From Cladopsammia gracilis (lineage: Eukaryota; Cnidaria; Anthozoa; Scleractinia; Dendrophylliidae): a stretch of DNA of 64,000 bases. The stretch spans positions 728,501 to 792,500 of the forward strand of contig JAJGOT010000169.1 of assembly GCA_022457155.1 (NCBI GenBank), in the 5' to 3' direction. The notes below the pieces were generated by a model. That model saw only the letters and a list, made by a program, of their open reading frames with translations. It was not told the origin of the DNA and ran no database searches. This document shows, piece after piece, positions 54,959 to 64,000 of this stretch. Position numbers and translations under genes: made by a program. Numbering within the stretch: the stretch's first letter is position 1; every line of letters starts with the position of its first letter.

Positions 54959-55109
54959 AAATTAGCAAGTCCAAAAAATTAAGTGTTTGTGTAAAATCAA
55001 AGAATCCAGATAATGATGACAAGATCTGTACTTTGCCAAAAAAAATCATTGTAGGTGTAATATTATCTTCAATTATAAAGTAATTAGAAAAGTTGTCCTT
55101 TTGTACAGA

Positions 55110-55409
55110 ATTGCCTCCCCCTTTCTTGACGTACTGGAGGAAATTCTCTGTGATGAGGATCAGGATGATCAAGAGGATGAAGAAGATGAGTCGGAGCCAA
55201 TGTCCACAGAGGAAGTTGAAAAAAATTACCGAAACATGATGAGGTGTCTTTCTGGAAAAATTTTTCCAGAAAATGATGATGACGATGAGAAGGCAGATGA
55301 TGATGAGGAGGCAGATGATGGGGAAGAGGAGGTGGATGCCGAGGAGGAGGTGCATGACGTGGAGGTGGATGACAATAATTACTGTAGTGAAAGTGACAAT
55401 GATGAATAA
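55110..55409 (+). CDS. Acidic terminal exon
   Basis: Acceptor cttttgtacag at 55110, frame to TAA at 55409: FLDVLEEILCDEDQDDQEDE, MSTEEVEKNYRNMMRCLSGK, then an Asp/Glu tract (DDDDEKADDDEEADD). Likely the end of a plus-strand gene; the exon at 38,139-38,407 could be upstream, separated by the giant MULE and the TTAA elements. No function assigned. Confidence 0.4.
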   Translation: MASPFLDVLEEILCDEDQDDQEDEEDESEPMSTEEVEKNYRNMMRCLSGKIFPENDDDDEKADDDEEADDGEEEVDAEEEVHDVEVDDNNYCSESDNDE

Positions 55410-55419
55410 GTGATATCTG

Positions 55420-58320
55420 AAGATGAAATTCAGTAGTTTAGAAAACAATACTTTTTTCTTCACAGTTGCTTTGTACTCTGGCTACTAGAGGTTTCTCTGA
55501 AGCCTGTTGAAATGTGTGACAATCAGATGGAGGCTGAGCATAGTCAGCAACACCGGGTCACAATAGAGACAAGACTGAGAATGGAAACCAGGAAAGAAAA
55601 ACCTGTGGCATCCAGGGCATTGCTGTTGAAAAAAAGAAGTGTTGATCAAATATTAGTAAACCTCATTCATTCATTATAAATCACTCGCAACCCTCAGAGC
55701 AAAAAGTCTAGATAAAATTTGAGTTTGGTGGAAATCAATCATCTCTGCCTGTTTGTTGAAAGCTGCACAAAAATTTACTCAGGATTTCTCAGTTGTCTCC
55801 AAACTCGAGAATATACTGAACATCCTGTGTTAGAATACATGTACATCTGAGGTGACCCAATAACAACATTCAGTAAGTCAGAAACGGAGAATTGTTTTAA
55901 ATCCTGTTCTATTTGCAACGGCAGTTTTTCCATCAGTAGATTCGCTGAAATTGTTTATTTCGGCACATGTTCCTGATGACTATATTCCCACAAATTCACC
56001 CAAAAAAATGAAATCTAAGTTGTAGCCAGTCCACAGAAAATTAACTTTTATTTAGGGTACTTATCACCAGCTCAGTAAATACATCAGGATTCAATTATGT
56101 TCCAATCCTTCAAATTTATATTTGAAGATGTTTGTCAGGTTTATTAACGGCCATTCGCATTAGTAAAATGTATAATTTGTTACCTAAACCACAAGCTTCA
56201 AATACAGGATTTAAAATATTCTTGAGATTTTATACAACTCGAAAAGCTTCAGAACAGGAGACGAAAATGATTGACATCTACCAAACTCAACTTTTCGTCT
56301 AGACTTTACTGCTCTGAAGGTCGTGTGTGAATGATAACTGCTGTAAGAAGACATGTTTACTTTGGGAGGGGAAGCCTGAACATATTTTGAGTACATTTGC
56401 ATAGAAATATCAGTATATTTATACGAAATGTTTCTTTTGCTAGTGTTGTTTAATGCACGGCATAATTGATCGATGAAAATCGATCATCAATTAGCTAATT
56501 TATTAATCGATATTAATTGATGGCATTAATTAACATCAATTATCGGTAATTGACAATTAATCGATAATCACACCAAGTTGTTCGCAAATTACCATCAATG
56601 GTCATCGATTACCATCGATTAACATCGATTTCATCAGCTTACATCGACTAGATACTGGTAATGAAAAGTAAAGATGGTAATGCTAGTTGTACTGATCATT
56701 ATAGTAATAGCTTGGGTACCTTACGGTACATTTAAGTGCATTTTTTTCAACCGTGGTATAGTTATAATTTGACCAAAAGGGGAAGACTTGCATGTGAAAA
56801 GGGATAGGATGGTTGTAAGGAGTTTTGAATCACAAGAGCAATATTTGTGCTGCTTAAGCTTTATTTCACCCCATTAAAAAATATATAATTCGTGAACAGA
56901 CAGACGAGCATCCTGAAAGATCCCTCCCCTGTACTCAAGAAGTTATGTATATTTGTACAGTGGCACGCCTAGATAGTTTTAAAGGGTTGTCAGCAGAAAA
57001 AAAAAAAGGAAAAAGGAAATGCGCACTTCCAGCATTATTGGCACAGCCAATAAAATCTGAACATTATATCTTAAAGTAGCATTGTCACAGACATTGACCT
57101 TTTTTGGTGAAAACTATGCTACTACATGTATACCAGAGTTTACTTATTTACAAAATAATACAGTAGACTACACTAAGAGAAAGCTAATTCTTGAAAGAGG
57201 AACAAATCCTTGTATGTGAGGACGTGAAAACGTTAGTCTATAAATTTTTCAAGTTGCAGTTCATTTTGACCAAACTGGGCAAACGATGTATGACTAGAGT
57301 TACTCGTCAATAGTCAAGGTACATAACAAAAGGACCATTGTTTTTAGATTTCTATATAAATATTATTGTAATCTGTATGATTACTTTTAGTGTTCTATTT
57401 ATTTTTTAATAAAGTTGCAGTCTTAACTTTGGCTGGAAAAGTTGTCTTTGTTCATTTTAATCAAGAGTGGGAGGTATGGATATTTGCCAGTTAAGCTAGA
57501 GACCTTTTTCCTTTCCTGTAGACATCAAGACCGCTCCAATCTTGTGATCGAAACCAATAAGCCATCTCAAGCCATCTCGAGTTTAATTCAAACCATGGAA
57601 TGAAATTAACCCAACTACATGCGACACCCGCCCAAACAGAGATTGGTGCATCATGCGTGGTGCTAGATCCCGAATCAATATACATTTTAAATGTTACTTG
57701 GTGTTCTTGAAACCTACCCTCGCCAACGCCTGCTGTGTGCCCGGGAGAGCTCGAGAACTGATTACCAAGGACAGATCCGCTTTCTTTTTAACAGATCTTT
57801 CGTCTTCACTGAAGCTTACGCCCAGTGATGGTACCTTTTTCAAGCTTGGAGTACTTGAAAGGGTATCGAAAATTGCATCTTTAGTATGTGAAAGGGTTAT
57901 CAAAAATCTCAGCGGATAGTTAGCTATTCTAAGTATTTTAAAGGGTTGTAACCAAAAAAATGGTATATGAAAGGGTAAGGGCTTGGACCTCAGGATCAGG
58001 GCGGAGCCTCACCGTATGCAGCTTGGTAGAGTACCGCCATCCACCCCGCATGAATTGCATGAAAATTAGCCTGCGTGGCAGGACGCAGGCTACATGAAAA
58101 TTAAAAATGTTCATTAAAAACAGGATAATAATTTCAAATTTGGAAAGGAAAGGAAATTTCAAATTTGGAAAAAATATGGTTGCCATGGTAACATCAAGTT
58201 CCATGTACGAAGCATGTCATACCAAATGGTTCCCAGATAAATATTTGATAAAGTCGTGAAGTTTGACGGCTTGCTCAAATATTAAAAAAGTTATAAACGG
58301 TGAAAGTCCATAAGGGCGGA
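55420..58320. other. Non-coding interval
   Basis: No gene seen. 56,455-56,650 is packed with ATCGAT/ATTAAT words like the left part of the 11.3-kb element and starts with GGCATAATTGATCGATG, probably a related copy. A CGCAGGC palindrome lies near 58,071. Confidence 0.4.
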
Positions 58321-58351
58321 TTGCGAACCCAACCCCCCGTCCCCACACCAC

Positions 58352-58720
58352 GTTCTGAATAGGGTCAAGGTGGACAATTCAGTTTCTTTGTATGTTAGAC
58401 CTTGGTTTGAGGAAGCGATCCAGAAACGGCTCTTAATCGTCGGAAATAGCCCAAGTAAACTTGTTGGTGGGATGGAAGTTGTTGGGAAAGTTCATTCTTG
58501 CTACATGAGGCTGCCCCACGATGTCGTCGATGTAACGCTTGAAAATATCGGGTTTGGTACCAGCCTGTTGGAAAATCTGGTCCTCGACATTACCGACGGA
58601 CATAACTCATATTTTACGAAGTCAATAAAACATGACGAAAAAATTCAATTGAGAGTTTGGTACAAAATAAAACTGCTGAATTTCCTTCAAGTTTTAAAAA
58701 AGGAACCGAAAGTTAGATAA
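58352..58720 (+). CDS. Unidentified open frame
   Basis: Plus-strand frame of about 120 codons, open from the acceptor-like ...ctgaatag at about 58,358 to TAG at 58,720, without a credible ATG at its start, so it would be a terminal exon. Composition is normal and non-repetitive: YVRPWFEEAIQKRLLIVGN, GGMEVVGKVHSCYMRLPHD, LENLVLDITDGHNSYF. No family recognised. The strand and the missing ATG fit a terminal exon or a gene fragment. Confidence 0.3.
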   Translation, partial: VLNRVKVDNSVSLYVRPWFEEAIQKRLLIVGNSPSKLVGGMEVVGKVHSCYMRLPHDVVDVTLENIGFGTSLLENLVLDITDGHNSYFTKSIKHDEKIQLRVWYKIKLLNFLQVLKKEPKVR

Positions 58721-59117
58721 CAGCTTCCGGATCAGCTCATTCTTGTACGCCTCGCAACAGTTTATTAGTTTATTAAAAGAGTAAATCTCATTTGTTCTTC
58801 CTTTTCGTTTGATAAAGCCGTGGAAAATAGAAATAACGATTTTTGAGTAAGAAACCACAAGAAATGTTCGTTGACCATATCTGCCTTAACTAATGTATCA
58901 CGCGACCCACGATGCAATACCAACGACGCACGACCCACCCACCCAAGAGATTTATCCTCTCTCTCTTTATCCTCTCTCGCCCCAGTAAATTACAAATTGC
59001 CATTGTTACCAAAAGACGGCGGAGTGATATTACGATATAGTTCATATATGATTTATTTCATATATATCATTTCACACTCACTCCTTTCACGGGAACATAT
59101 GAACCTACAATTGACCT

Positions 59118-59132
<15 letters not shown>

Positions 59133-59152
<20 letters not shown>

Positions 59153-59285
59153 AGAGCATCGCACCGGTATCACGAGGTCACGGGTTCGAACCCCGTTGAA
59201 GTCCTGAATTTTTTTCAAGGCATCTTTTCGCAATTGCTTAAATTGCGTTCACAACTGCGAGGATCATTCTTCATTTGATATATTC
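59133..59285 (+). mobile_element. tRNA-derived SINE
   Basis: Head GGCTTCATAGCTCAGTTGGT (A box) and GGTTCGAACCCCG (B box), acceptor GAAGTC, then CTGAATTTTTTTCAAGGCAT and AACTGCGAGGATCATTCTTC. The anticodon stem has two mismatches and position 33 is not T, so a functional tRNA is unlikely. The fixed non-tRNA tail marks a SINE family. Confidence 0.75.
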
Positions 59286-59883
59286 TCACTTAACAACTGA
59301 AAATAGAAGTCAGTAAAATAGAAGTAATGGCAATTCAAATCACTCAAACTATGGCATTTTCGGACAAGACATAGTTTGAAATGGCGCAAACTGTCATAAT
59401 TTAAAGGACACAGTTTGAGATCTAAAGAGTAACTCAAAATGCGTCATTGAGCTGTAAAGCCACAGTTTGCAATAACGCAAAACGCGTCCCATTCAAGAAA
59501 CCGCATTTTGCGATAACTCATACTATGGTCTTAATTTTTTACAACAGTTTAAGATTCATGCCACTTCTTATACTATCAGAGGAAAGGGCTGATATCGGCC
59601 GATTCTACAAATCATTTGTGCCACATTTAACATTATTTCAATATGTGGCATTAGTGATACACCGCAAATTGAAAACATCTCAAAATACGGTATTTCTTCA
59701 AAACAACAGCCGCGGTGATACATGTAGTTTCTAGGCAACAATTGTCTGATTCTTCTGCTAAACAAGCAAACAAACGAATACAACAAATATTTTCTGTCAC
59801 ATTTTATAACAAAATTAAATATTAAATGTTTCATGGACAAAGTACATTGCATTGCACACTGACATTGCACACTGACTGTGGTG

Positions 59884-60200
59884 CTATAGATTGAGTTGAC
59901 GCAAAATGTGGCGTACATCTGATATGCCGTCATTTGAACTGAACTCTAAACATGGGTTTTTGGTTAAGACCACATTTTGCGTCAACTCAATCTATGACAT
60001 CAAAGTCCTGAGTTATAGCACAAGACTTCGATGCCATAGATTGAGTCGACGCAAAATATGGCATCCATCTGATATGCCGTCATTTGAACTTAACTCCAAA
60101 CATGGGTTTTTGGTTAAGACAACATGTTGCGTCAGCTCAATCGATTGAATCAGAATAGTGAGACACGCGACTTTTGATGCCATAGACTAATTTCACGCAA
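59884..60200. repeat. 147-bp tandem repeat, each unit a foldback
   Basis: Unit: CATAGATTGAGTTGACGCAA...GTTTTTGGTTAAGACCACAT..., with inverted ends (ATAGATTGAGTTGACGCAAA / TTTGCGTCAACTCAATCTAT). Two copies (59884-60000 and 60036-60145) and a degenerate third start at about 60178. Confidence 0.8.
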
Positions 60201-60711
60201 AATGTGGTCGTGGATACAACGTCGGGATCAAAGTATAAAGTACAAAAAGATTCAAGGCCAGTGAAGCAATTAGTCTTTTATTCAATAGAGATGGCCCACA
60301 TTGTGCTTATTTGAGTAGTTTTATCAGTTGTGGATGGGGCGCTCTGCCATACATTGGAAAGAAAATAAGTTTTCCAAAACTACTATTCAAGTATCTGTGC
60401 CTAAGTCATATCTGAGAGTCAGATAATATACAGCTATTATTATTTCAGAGAAGATTCTAATAAGAGGAAATGGATCTTTACGAAAAAAAATTGAAAGCAC
60501 ACTCTTTAATGATTAATGCCTACTGCTCACCAGTGGAATTGGCAGAGCCTACAATTTAATTCTTCGCAGCTATTTATCTTAAATGTGGAACTACATGTCC
60601 AACTAAATTTATCTTAAATGTCCATTAAATGTCCAACAAACTTAAGTACCTAACATTTGAAGATATTACACCGTGTATTACAAAAAGGTTAAAACCAGTA
60701 ACAAATACAAA

Positions 60712-62450
60712 TTACAAAGCTCCTTTCCACACTTTGCATGTCACACTTACTAAGAACCACTGAATGGAACAAATGGCTTTCAATTGAACAGGGGCCAAAA
60801 AAATGTACTTAATAATTAACCACCTACTGTGTAACACATTAAATGGTGCATTGTCCCAAACAACAACTGTGATTGATCCCTTCTCTAATGTCAATGTTTT
60901 TGGTATAAAGCCAAGGAAAATCAAGAATGTGTGATTTTCCCCCAGTGGAGAAAACCTCCTCAGGAAACTGTGTAATATAATGATAAAATGGCACAACATC
61001 TTCAGCATGTTCTCTCAATTAAAAAGGGTAAAAAAAATAGCTGACAGATCACATGCCCTTAAATTCACCCTATCACAAGCCTTATATCATTTAAATAGTA
61101 ATGTGATAATCTGCTATTTGCCAGGGTCTTAAATGGCAAATGAAGTGGAAAAAAGTTATATATATTAATAATTCATGAACATATCAGCCAATCACACGAC
61201 GCAAATCGATCACGTGTATGAGCTTTTATACCTGATAATCTACGGTCATTATGAAAAGCCTGGTGGCGGCTTTGATTTCAGTCACAGGGGAGTTCGGGGC
61301 TGAATGGGCAAACAATGTAATTATCGCTGAATTTTTAATGAGAATGATTTTAAAATGACCGTGATTTTTATATTAAGATCACACTTAATCTTTATATAAA
61401 GATTACTGATATGGGTAGCAATTGTTCAGGATTCTTAGTGCAACAAATGGTGACTTTAATATTTTTGTACAGTACTGTTTTACGAAATCTGGTCTTTCGC
61501 TATTCCATTTGGAATCTTCCCAACAAAATAAACAACCAACAGTTTCACAAGTGAGCCGTTGTTTGAATGACACCAGCGCCCTCGTGTAAATTGTCAGGTA
61601 AGCGACTGGTTCGCAGATGCAAGCTGCTTATTTCTACTCGTTCTCTACCTCTGAAAAATAAATTGTCAGCCGTTTTATCCGTTTTATCTACCGTACCTTT
61701 AATATAGCATTTTTCAGTAGATGATGTTTTCCCTCAGAACTATAAAATCCCAAAACTTTCGACAGGAGCCGAAGCAATGGTCACTTCGTCGAAGACATGG
61801 CACGTGTGTTGTATGCTAATCAGTCTAGTCTACTTGTTTTTCTCGTATGCTAATTTCCTCTTTGCACAAAAGCGCAATTGTTATAATTCCGAAGGGACAC
61901 GCTTTTGAAAGAATGTTTTTGAAGCCGTTCAAAAAACTCGCAGCACGTGTATTATCAGGTGTAAAAACTCTCGGCTTCGCCTCGAGTTTTTAAACCTGAT
62001 AATACACTACTGCTCGTTTTTTAAACTATACATCATGTACATGTCAGAACTTAAAGTTCAAGCTTGAATTTTGAAATATACTAAAAAGAAACTGGAAGAA
62101 TCATTCACTTTGATGTTTTTGTCACTTACTTTGGTTGGTGCTTTTTGCTAACAATAATGACTAAAAGGGATAACCATAACACGAGCCTCTCAATGGGTAC
62201 CTGCGACCTTCAATTTCATTGCAATTCTTAACAAACCATTTCTGTATCAGTAGTTTTTAGCATAGAAACGAGTAACCTGTGCTTTTAAACGTTTCTTGAG
62301 TACTTGAAAAGATCCCGGTTCATACAAAATGATTTGACACCACCATGGTCTAAGAGACCGATTATATTGTTAGCAAAATGGAAATCATTTCAACTTCAAT
62401 TTCATCACAAATACCTGTAGAGGGGCTCAGATAATATGATTAAATAAATG
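60712..62450. other. Mostly non-coding, repeat copy and a possible transposase scrap
   Basis: A minus-strand frame 60712-61008 has LEKGSITVVVWDNAPFNVLH, faintly like the second Asp region of a DDE transposase, too short to name. The rest is the interspersed repeat copy 2 and AT-rich sequence. Confidence 0.3.
61165..62030. repeat. Interspersed repeat, copy 2 (inverse of 7207-8043)
   Basis: Reverse complement of copy 1 along its length (for example CGAATTTTTAATGAG..., CGTCGAAGAC, TACTGCTCGTTTTTTAAAC at the end). Confidence 0.75.
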
Positions 62451-62462
62451 CTTTACTTACTC

Positions 62463-63745
62463 TTAGTGTTGAGGATTTTATACAGTTTTCCAGGTCTCAG
62501 TTCATTATATTGTGCAAAGACAATGTTTTCATCAAAATTACAATTTTTGAACAAGTTATATATAAATTTCCGTTGACTGAACACTGAGGCGTTTTTTCCA
62601 GTTTTTGAGGATCTATGATTTCTCATCACAACTGTCCGCTTGTGAAGAGGGGGGCAGTTGACTGTACCAACCTCCCAAAGGTCTTTAACCAGCTGAAGGT
62701 TGTCAACATTCCGTGGTATGCACAAGGAATCCAGCCAGTCAGACGGAGAACCAGATCCATACTCCATGAACATTTCCATTGTTGCAGGGTCAGATGAAGA
62801 TGTGGACAAAGTATGATGGCTGCTAGTACACGGGACGAAGGATGTCGAAGACATGGACAAAGTAGGATGGCTGCTAGTAGATCGGACGAAGGATGTCAAA
62901 GGCATGGACAAAGTAGGATGGTTGCTTGTAGACGGGATGAAGGATGTTGAAGGCATGGAGAACATAGGATGGCTGCTTGTAGACGGGACGAAGGATGTCG
63001 AAGGTATGGAGAAAGTAGGATGGCTGCTTGTAGACGGGACGAAGGGTGTCGAAGGCATGGAGAAAGTAGGATGGCTGCTTGTAGACGGGATGAAGGATGT
63101 TGAAGGCATGGAGAAAGTAGGATGGCTGCTTGTAGACAGGATGAAGGATGTTGTAGACATGGGCAAAGTAGGATGGTTGCTTGTAGATGGGATGAAGGAT
63201 GTCGATGGCATGGACAAAGTAGGATGGCTGCTTGTAGACGGGATGAAGGATGTTGAAGGCATGGAGAAAGTAGGATGGCTGCTTGTAGACGGGATGAAGG
63301 ATGTTGTAGACAAGGACAAAGTAGGATAGCTTCTTGAAGGATGAAGGCATAATGAAGTACCAGCAGTTTGGTTGTTTGAAGGAGTGATGACTGCAGGATT
63401 GCTTACATTAGTAGAAGGGATGGTGGCTTCAGTTTTAGACATCGTAGATATAAACACAGATGACCAATAGGCAACTTGCCTTGCTGCATGGAGGGCAGGA
63501 CCAATATCACTTTCTGGTTGATAATCCTCCAGCTGCTGTGTGATGGTGGTCATAAGATTAAGGTTGCTTGGTGCACCTGGTCTTGCTTGGGGTGCATCAT
63601 CACGGAAGACAACGTCTCCATGCAATGAAGCACTTATTCTTTCTGCATCATTTATTGTGTTGCAGAAGGAATTGGGGTTGATAATGAATCACTGATCTCG
63701 TCCCGGGCTCTTAATGCTGCCAACACCATCGAAAGATCTGTTTCC
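62463..63745 (-). CDS. Gene with about ten 17-residue Ser/Thr/Pro repeats
   Basis: Acceptor tattgtttttcag at 63746 opens ETDLSMVLAALRARDEISDS. That frame ends at a TAA near 63,655, while an overlapping frame (NDAERISASLHGDVVF) continues, so a 1-nt shift is likely. Then come an N-terminal domain, about ten 17-residue units (SHPTFSMPSTSFIPSTS, 51-bp minisatellite at 62,815-63,345), and a conserved-looking basic C-terminal part (CIPRNVDNLQLVKDLWEVG, HKRTVVMRNHRSSKTGKN). It leaves by a donor AAGA|gtaagt at 62,462. The Ser/Thr/Pro spacer suggests a mucin-like or flexible linker. Further exons to the left were not found. Confidence 0.5.
62815..63345. repeat. 51-bp coding minisatellite, about 10 units
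   Basis: Unit GAGAAAGTAGGATGGCTGCT... of 51 bp, so all three frames of both strands stay open and create spurious ORFs on both strands. Confidence 0.95.
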
Positions 63746-64000
63746 TGAAAAACAATAATAATAAAAAAATGAAATTGTAAATACAGTCAAACCACTTCTT
63801 ACAGACACATCTCTATCATTTCCTTGATCCCAGAATAATTGCCATATATTTTGTCAAAAAAACCTATTATGTATATGGATACTATACTTCTACTCTACTT
63901 CCCCACTACTTCAGTAAACACTTTTAAATTTCTCTCTTATCCAAGGGGACTTACCTTAGACATAGGGCATTCGCGCTGACAAACAACCCTAAATCAGTTA

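Noticed and set aside
54714..55463. 249-codon minus-strand frame running into the 21-bp minisatellite
   Set aside because: Half is minisatellite (divisible by three), and the rest is the low-complexity reverse of the acidic exon at 55,110-55,409.
57653..57919. 88-codon plus-strand frame
   Set aside because: No domain, an equally long overlapping minus frame, and repeat-like composition.
59133..59204. Functional tRNA gene
   Set aside because: Anticodon stem mismatches, no T before the anticodon, and a SINE-type tail.
62853..63350. Long frames on the plus strand and in a second minus frame across the 51-bp repeat
   Set aside because: The unit length is a multiple of three, so all frames stay open; only the minus frame with non-repeat domains at both ends is credible.

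Overview
The window reads as nuclear DNA of a metazoan, most likely an anthozoan cnidarian (coral- or sea-anemone-like). The support is AT-rich sequence, short GT-AG exons in long repeat-filled introns, CATGTACATG-type simple repeats, tRNA-derived SINEs and many foldback elements. This assignment is inference; no rRNA or mitochondrial marker is present. Almost every recognisable gene is a mobile element, a transposase-like gene family, or an endogenous viral remnant.

Layout. 1-760 (-): two exons of a transposon-like gene of unknown family. 2.8-9.5 kb (-): a multi-exon gene, broken by several frameshifts and stops, running from a CIDE-N-like exon through a coiled coil to a C-terminal PHD finger. 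10.65-11.06 kb (-): the last exon of another gene. 11-20 kb: non-coding, full of MITE-like elements, plus a SINE. 20.3-22.7 kb: two LINE remnants in opposite orientation. 23.1-30.9 kb (+): a gene of about eleven exons, with two in-frame stops. Its last exon is split by an intact 2.5-kb DD37E Tc1/mariner-like element at a TA target, and that element also carries a convergent zinc-knuckle gene. 31.0-36.1 kb: a degraded viral block (putative minor structural protein, small hydrophobic protein, VLTF3-like factor, Cys/His protein, YqaJ-type exonuclease). A 1.25-kb transposon with a Myb-like remnant is inserted in the exonuclease gene. 36.2-37.5 kb: three foldbacks in a row. 38.7-40.4 kb: two TTAA-flanked elements that share one TTAA.

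The most striking object is at 40,566-54,958. Inverted terminal repeats of about 0.75 and 1.1 kb, each starting with a 21-bp minisatellite, are flanked by the same 10-bp direct repeat (AAATTAGCAA). They enclose a full MULE transposase gene with DDE residues and a SWIM zinc finger, and a second gene encoding a protein kinase followed by a cysteine-peptidase-like domain. I interpret the whole as one 14.4-kb MULE with kinase-peptidase cargo.

55-64 kb: an acidic exon, repeats, a tRNA-derived SINE, a second copy of the 7.2-kb interspersed repeat in inverse orientation, and a gene with about ten copies of a 17-residue Ser/Thr/Pro repeat.

Many genes are broken by 1-nt shifts, several in homopolymers. 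This fits either decay or uncorrected assembly error, and the sequence alone does not decide. All exon borders were read by eye from GT/AG signals and phase.
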